This document shows positions 62,343 through 64,000 of a stretch of 64,000 nucleotides of DNA, one piece after another. How positions within the stretch are numbered: position 1 is the stretch's first letter; every line of letters begins with the position of its first letter. The DNA is from Natronocella acetinitrilica. GTDB taxonomy: Bacteria > Pseudomonadota > Gammaproteobacteria > Nitrococcales > Aquisalimonadaceae. The stretch is from the NCBI RefSeq assembly GCF_024170285.1, contig NZ_JALJXV010000013.1, positions 50,551-114,550 of the forward strand. Direction: 5' to 3'. Below the pieces are notes generated by a model. The model ran no database searches. It worked only from the letters and a program-made list of their open reading frames with translations, and was not told where the DNA came from. The position numbers and the translations under genes are program-made.

Positions 62343-62666
62343 ATGTCCAATCAGCAGCAGTATGAACAGATCAAGCGGACCATCCAGACCGGCCGTGGCC
62401 GGCCCGCCACGCCGGATTTCTATATGCCGGCGAGTTGGCCCACTGGGCTGGTGACGGGGTTGATGACAGCGTTGCGCGAGCTGTGGGTGGCGTGGCGTCG
62501 GCGCCGGCGGTTCCTGGCCCTGCGGGATCTGGACGATCGTTTGCTGCGGGATATCGGCCTGCGGCGAGAGGATGTGGAGCGCGGTGCCCGGCTGCCGTTG
62601 CGGCAGAATGCGGCCGAGATACTGGCCGCCGAACGTCAGGCGGCGCGTCGGCGTCAGGGCGGATAG
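62343..62666 (+). CDS. DUF1127 small basic protein
   Basis: The 107-residue protein ends with the DUF1127 pattern: LWVAWRRRRRFLALRDLDD and LLRDIGLRREDVERGARL. DUF1127 proteins of other bacteria act in phosphate, amine or RNA regulation. A GGAGGGAG site precedes the ATG. It is divergent from the LysR gene, which may control it. Confidence 0.85.
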   Translation: MSNQQQYEQIKRTIQTGRGRPATPDFYMPASWPTGLVTGLMTALRELWVAWRRRRRFLALRDLDDRLLRDIGLRREDVERGARLPLRQNAAEILAAERQAARRRQGG

Positions 62667-62699
62667 ACTGTGTCTCCCTGGAACGGAGGAGACAGTCCA

Positions 62700-63632
62700 A
62701 TGGCCGAGATCATCCTGCATCACTACCCCCCCAGCCCGGTGGCGGAGAAGGTTCGCACCGCGCTGGGGCTCAAGCAACTGGCCTGGCATTCGGTGGAGGA
62801 GAACCGGCTGCCGGATAGGCCCGAACTGTTCGCCATGACCGGCGGTTACCGCCGTATTCCGGTCATGCAGATCGGCAGCGACATCTATTGCGATACCGCC
62901 TGCATCCTCGACGAACTCGAGCGCCGTCACCCGGAGCCGACGCTGTTCCCGGCGGGTTCGGCGGGACTGGCCCTTGCCATCGCCCGTTGGTCCGAAACCC
63001 AGATGTTTGATCTGGCCGTTCGCATCTCCGTGGCCTCGGCGATGGACAAGATGCCGCCAGCAGTCGTGCAGGACCGGGCGCGTCTGTACCTGGGACCGGA
63101 TGGCGATTTCCAGCATGAGCTCGAGCAACTTCCCCATACCCTGGCCCAGTTCCGCGCCCAGCTCGGCTGGCTTGAATCCGCCCTCGCTGGCGGCGCACCG
63201 TATCTGATGGGTAAGCATGCGAGTCTCGCCGACTTGCAGTTGTGGACCATTATCTGGTTCGTGCGCACCAGGCATCCACGGGCGGAGGAGATCTTCGGCG
63301 AGTTCCCCCAGCTGCAGGCGTGGATCGGTCGCATGGAGGCCCTGGGCCATGGCTCCGCCACGGACATGACGACGGCGGATGCCCTGGCTGCCGCCGCCTC
63401 CACCGAGCCAACCACCGAGCGGGGAAGCGATCCACTGGATCCCCAGGCAATCGAGCCGGGTATGCGGGTGAGCATCGCACCGGTGACCGACAGCGGCGAC
63501 CCGACAGTGAATGGAGAAGTGCTGCTGGTTACACGGGATCGAATCGCCCTGCTGCGGGACGATGCGTCCTGCGGCCGGGTGGTGGTGCACTTCCCGCGGG
63601 TTGGCTACCGGGTGTCTCCGGTGGCTGGCTAG
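62700..63632 (+). CDS. Glutathione S-transferase-like protein with C-terminal extra domain
   Basis: Residues 1-210 form a GST fold: LHHYPPSPVAEKVRTALGLK, the loop YRRIPVMQIGSDIYCDTACI and an all-helical C-domain. About 100 further residues include a strand-rich segment (MRVSIAPVTDSGDPTVNGEV and HFPRVGYRVSPVAG) that is not part of ordinary GSTs and may be a small barrel. Substrate is unknown. GGAGGAGA precedes ATG 62700. The final stop TAG lies within the CTAG target of the MITE-like element, copy 2. Confidence 0.82.
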   Translation: MAEIILHHYPPSPVAEKVRTALGLKQLAWHSVEENRLPDRPELFAMTGGYRRIPVMQIGSDIYCDTACILDELERRHPEPTLFPAGSAGLALAIARWSETQMFDLAVRISVASAMDKMPPAVVQDRARLYLGPDGDFQHELEQLPHTLAQFRAQLGWLESALAGGAPYLMGKHASLADLQLWTIIWFVRTRHPRAEEIFGEFPQLQAWIGRMEALGHGSATDMTTADALAAAASTEPTTERGSDPLDPQAIEPGMRVSIAPVTDSGDPTVNGEVLLVTRDRIALLRDDASCGRVVVHFPRVGYRVSPVAG

Positions 63633-63900
63633 GGAAGCGCTGAAGTATTGACGCCGCCGCGCTCGAGTCCGGTTTTCGTTCGTGGCTAGAAGCAAGGTGG
63701 CGCAGGTAGTGGTTCTACCTGCGGTGGCTTGCGACAACGCCACGGGCGAAAACCGGCCGAGCCCCGGGGGGGTACGCACAGATTTTCCGCGCTGCGTTGT
63801 TGCGCCGCTTGGCCGTGGAACCACCACGACGCTGCGCGCCGCGCCTGGCATCACGAAAAATCTGTGTGTAACGCGATGACGTGAATACCTCAGCGCTTCC
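63633..63900. mobile_element. MITE-like element, copy 2
   Basis: A 268-bp copy of the element at 17278-17545, with the same terminal inverted repeats and CTAG duplications at 63629-63632 and 63901-63904. By eye it has 13 base differences from copy 1, many near the middle (the GAGCCCAATGGGG section) and in the right terminal repeat. It carries no transposase gene. The left CTAG supplies the TAG of the GST-like gene and the right CTAG the TAG of the minus-strand transposase. Confidence 0.85.
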
Positions 63901-64000
63901 CTAGCTGTGGAGTCTCAATAGGTTGTCCCCGGAGAGTCCGAGAACGCTGATTGGTGGTTTTCTGTTCAGGCTACCGTGTTGGCGATGCCAATTGTAATCA
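63901..64000 (-). mobile_element. IS481-family transposase, C-terminal end (cut by window edge)
   Basis: On the minus strand the last 32 codons read DYNWHRQHGSLNRKPPIS, then VLGLSGDNLLRLHS and TAG, which matches the C-terminus of IS481-type transposases (usual form YNWHRPHGSL...KPPISRL...NLLRLH). The rest lies beyond the window, so it is not known if the gene is intact. The stop is provided by CTAG next to MITE copy 2. Confidence 0.75.

Noticed and set aside
62202..63854. 550-codon open frame on the minus strand across DUF1127 and GST genes
   Set aside because: Opposite-strand shadow of two strongly supported genes with clear start sites; it also runs through the MITE.

Overview
The window looks like chromosomal DNA of a free-living, GC-rich gammaproteobacterium that stores polyhydroxybutyrate (PHB). 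The evidence is the rnk, soxR, katE and dbpA homologues, a phasin, a PHB depolymerase-type esterase and a 3-hydroxybutyrate-oligomer hydrolase, a TRAP carboxylate transporter, and many small glutathione, OsmC and DUF proteins typical of that class. I cannot name the genus from the sequence. No rRNA, tRNA, CRISPR array, prophage or plasmid replication gene was recognised.

Layout. 1-9.5 kb: GFA protein, Rnk, an MFS transporter, a lipoprotein, a glutaredoxin-like protein, a LuxR-type regulator whose receiver has lost its phosphorylation residues, a DMT exporter, a metallo-beta-lactamase-fold protein divergent from soxR across a near-perfect SoxR operator, a cupin, and a CopG regulator plus PHB depolymerase-type esterase. 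9.5-15.3 kb: DUF2254 protein, a small membrane protein, a 23-residue hydrophobic microprotein and the large catalase KatE, followed by debris of two broken genes. 15.3-22.2 kb: a mandelate-racemase homologue with Arg replacing one catalytic Lys, an unknown membrane protein ended by a MITE-like element, a glutamine amidotransferase-hydratase-GST run, an outer-membrane barrel and an Ntn hydrolase. 22.2-25.1 kb: a graveyard of truncated genes (VOC, two LysR, GST) with intact host-attachment and OsmC genes between them. 25.2-38.1 kb: ordinary housekeeping and accessory genes (racemase, SLC13 permease, deaminase, cysteine synthase, DbpA-RIO kinase, macro domain, LOG, HxlR) plus an orphan gene of lower GC. 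38.1-60.3 kb: PHB-oligomer hydrolase, a large lipoprotein, a flavoprotein, a TRAP transporter, phasin, an ABC-2 exporter, a degenerate FadJ-like fusion, a GntP permease and a patatin. 60.3-64 kb: a universal stress protein behind an FNR/Anr-like box, palindromic intergenic repeats, LysR/DUF1127, a GST with an added C-terminal domain, a second MITE-like copy and the end of an IS481-type transposase.

How the genes work together. PHB turnover is the clearest shared theme, but the genes are scattered (7.8-9.5, 38.2-40.3, 48.3 and possibly 57.8-60.3 kb). Oxidative and electrophile stress is the second theme (SoxR, KatE, three GST-fold proteins, two OsmC proteins, UspA).

The most unusual item is a family of 268-bp MITE-like elements with nearly perfect terminal inverted repeats and CTAG target duplications. 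There are two full copies (17278-17545 and 63633-63900) and two solitary ends (11251-11276 and 50973-50996). All sit at or just past gene 3' ends, and in several cases supply the stop codon. Enzyme homologues with altered catalytic residues (mandelate racemase-like, FadJ-like, SDR, LuxR receiver) are the next most interesting group. No complete novel multi-gene system was identified with confidence.
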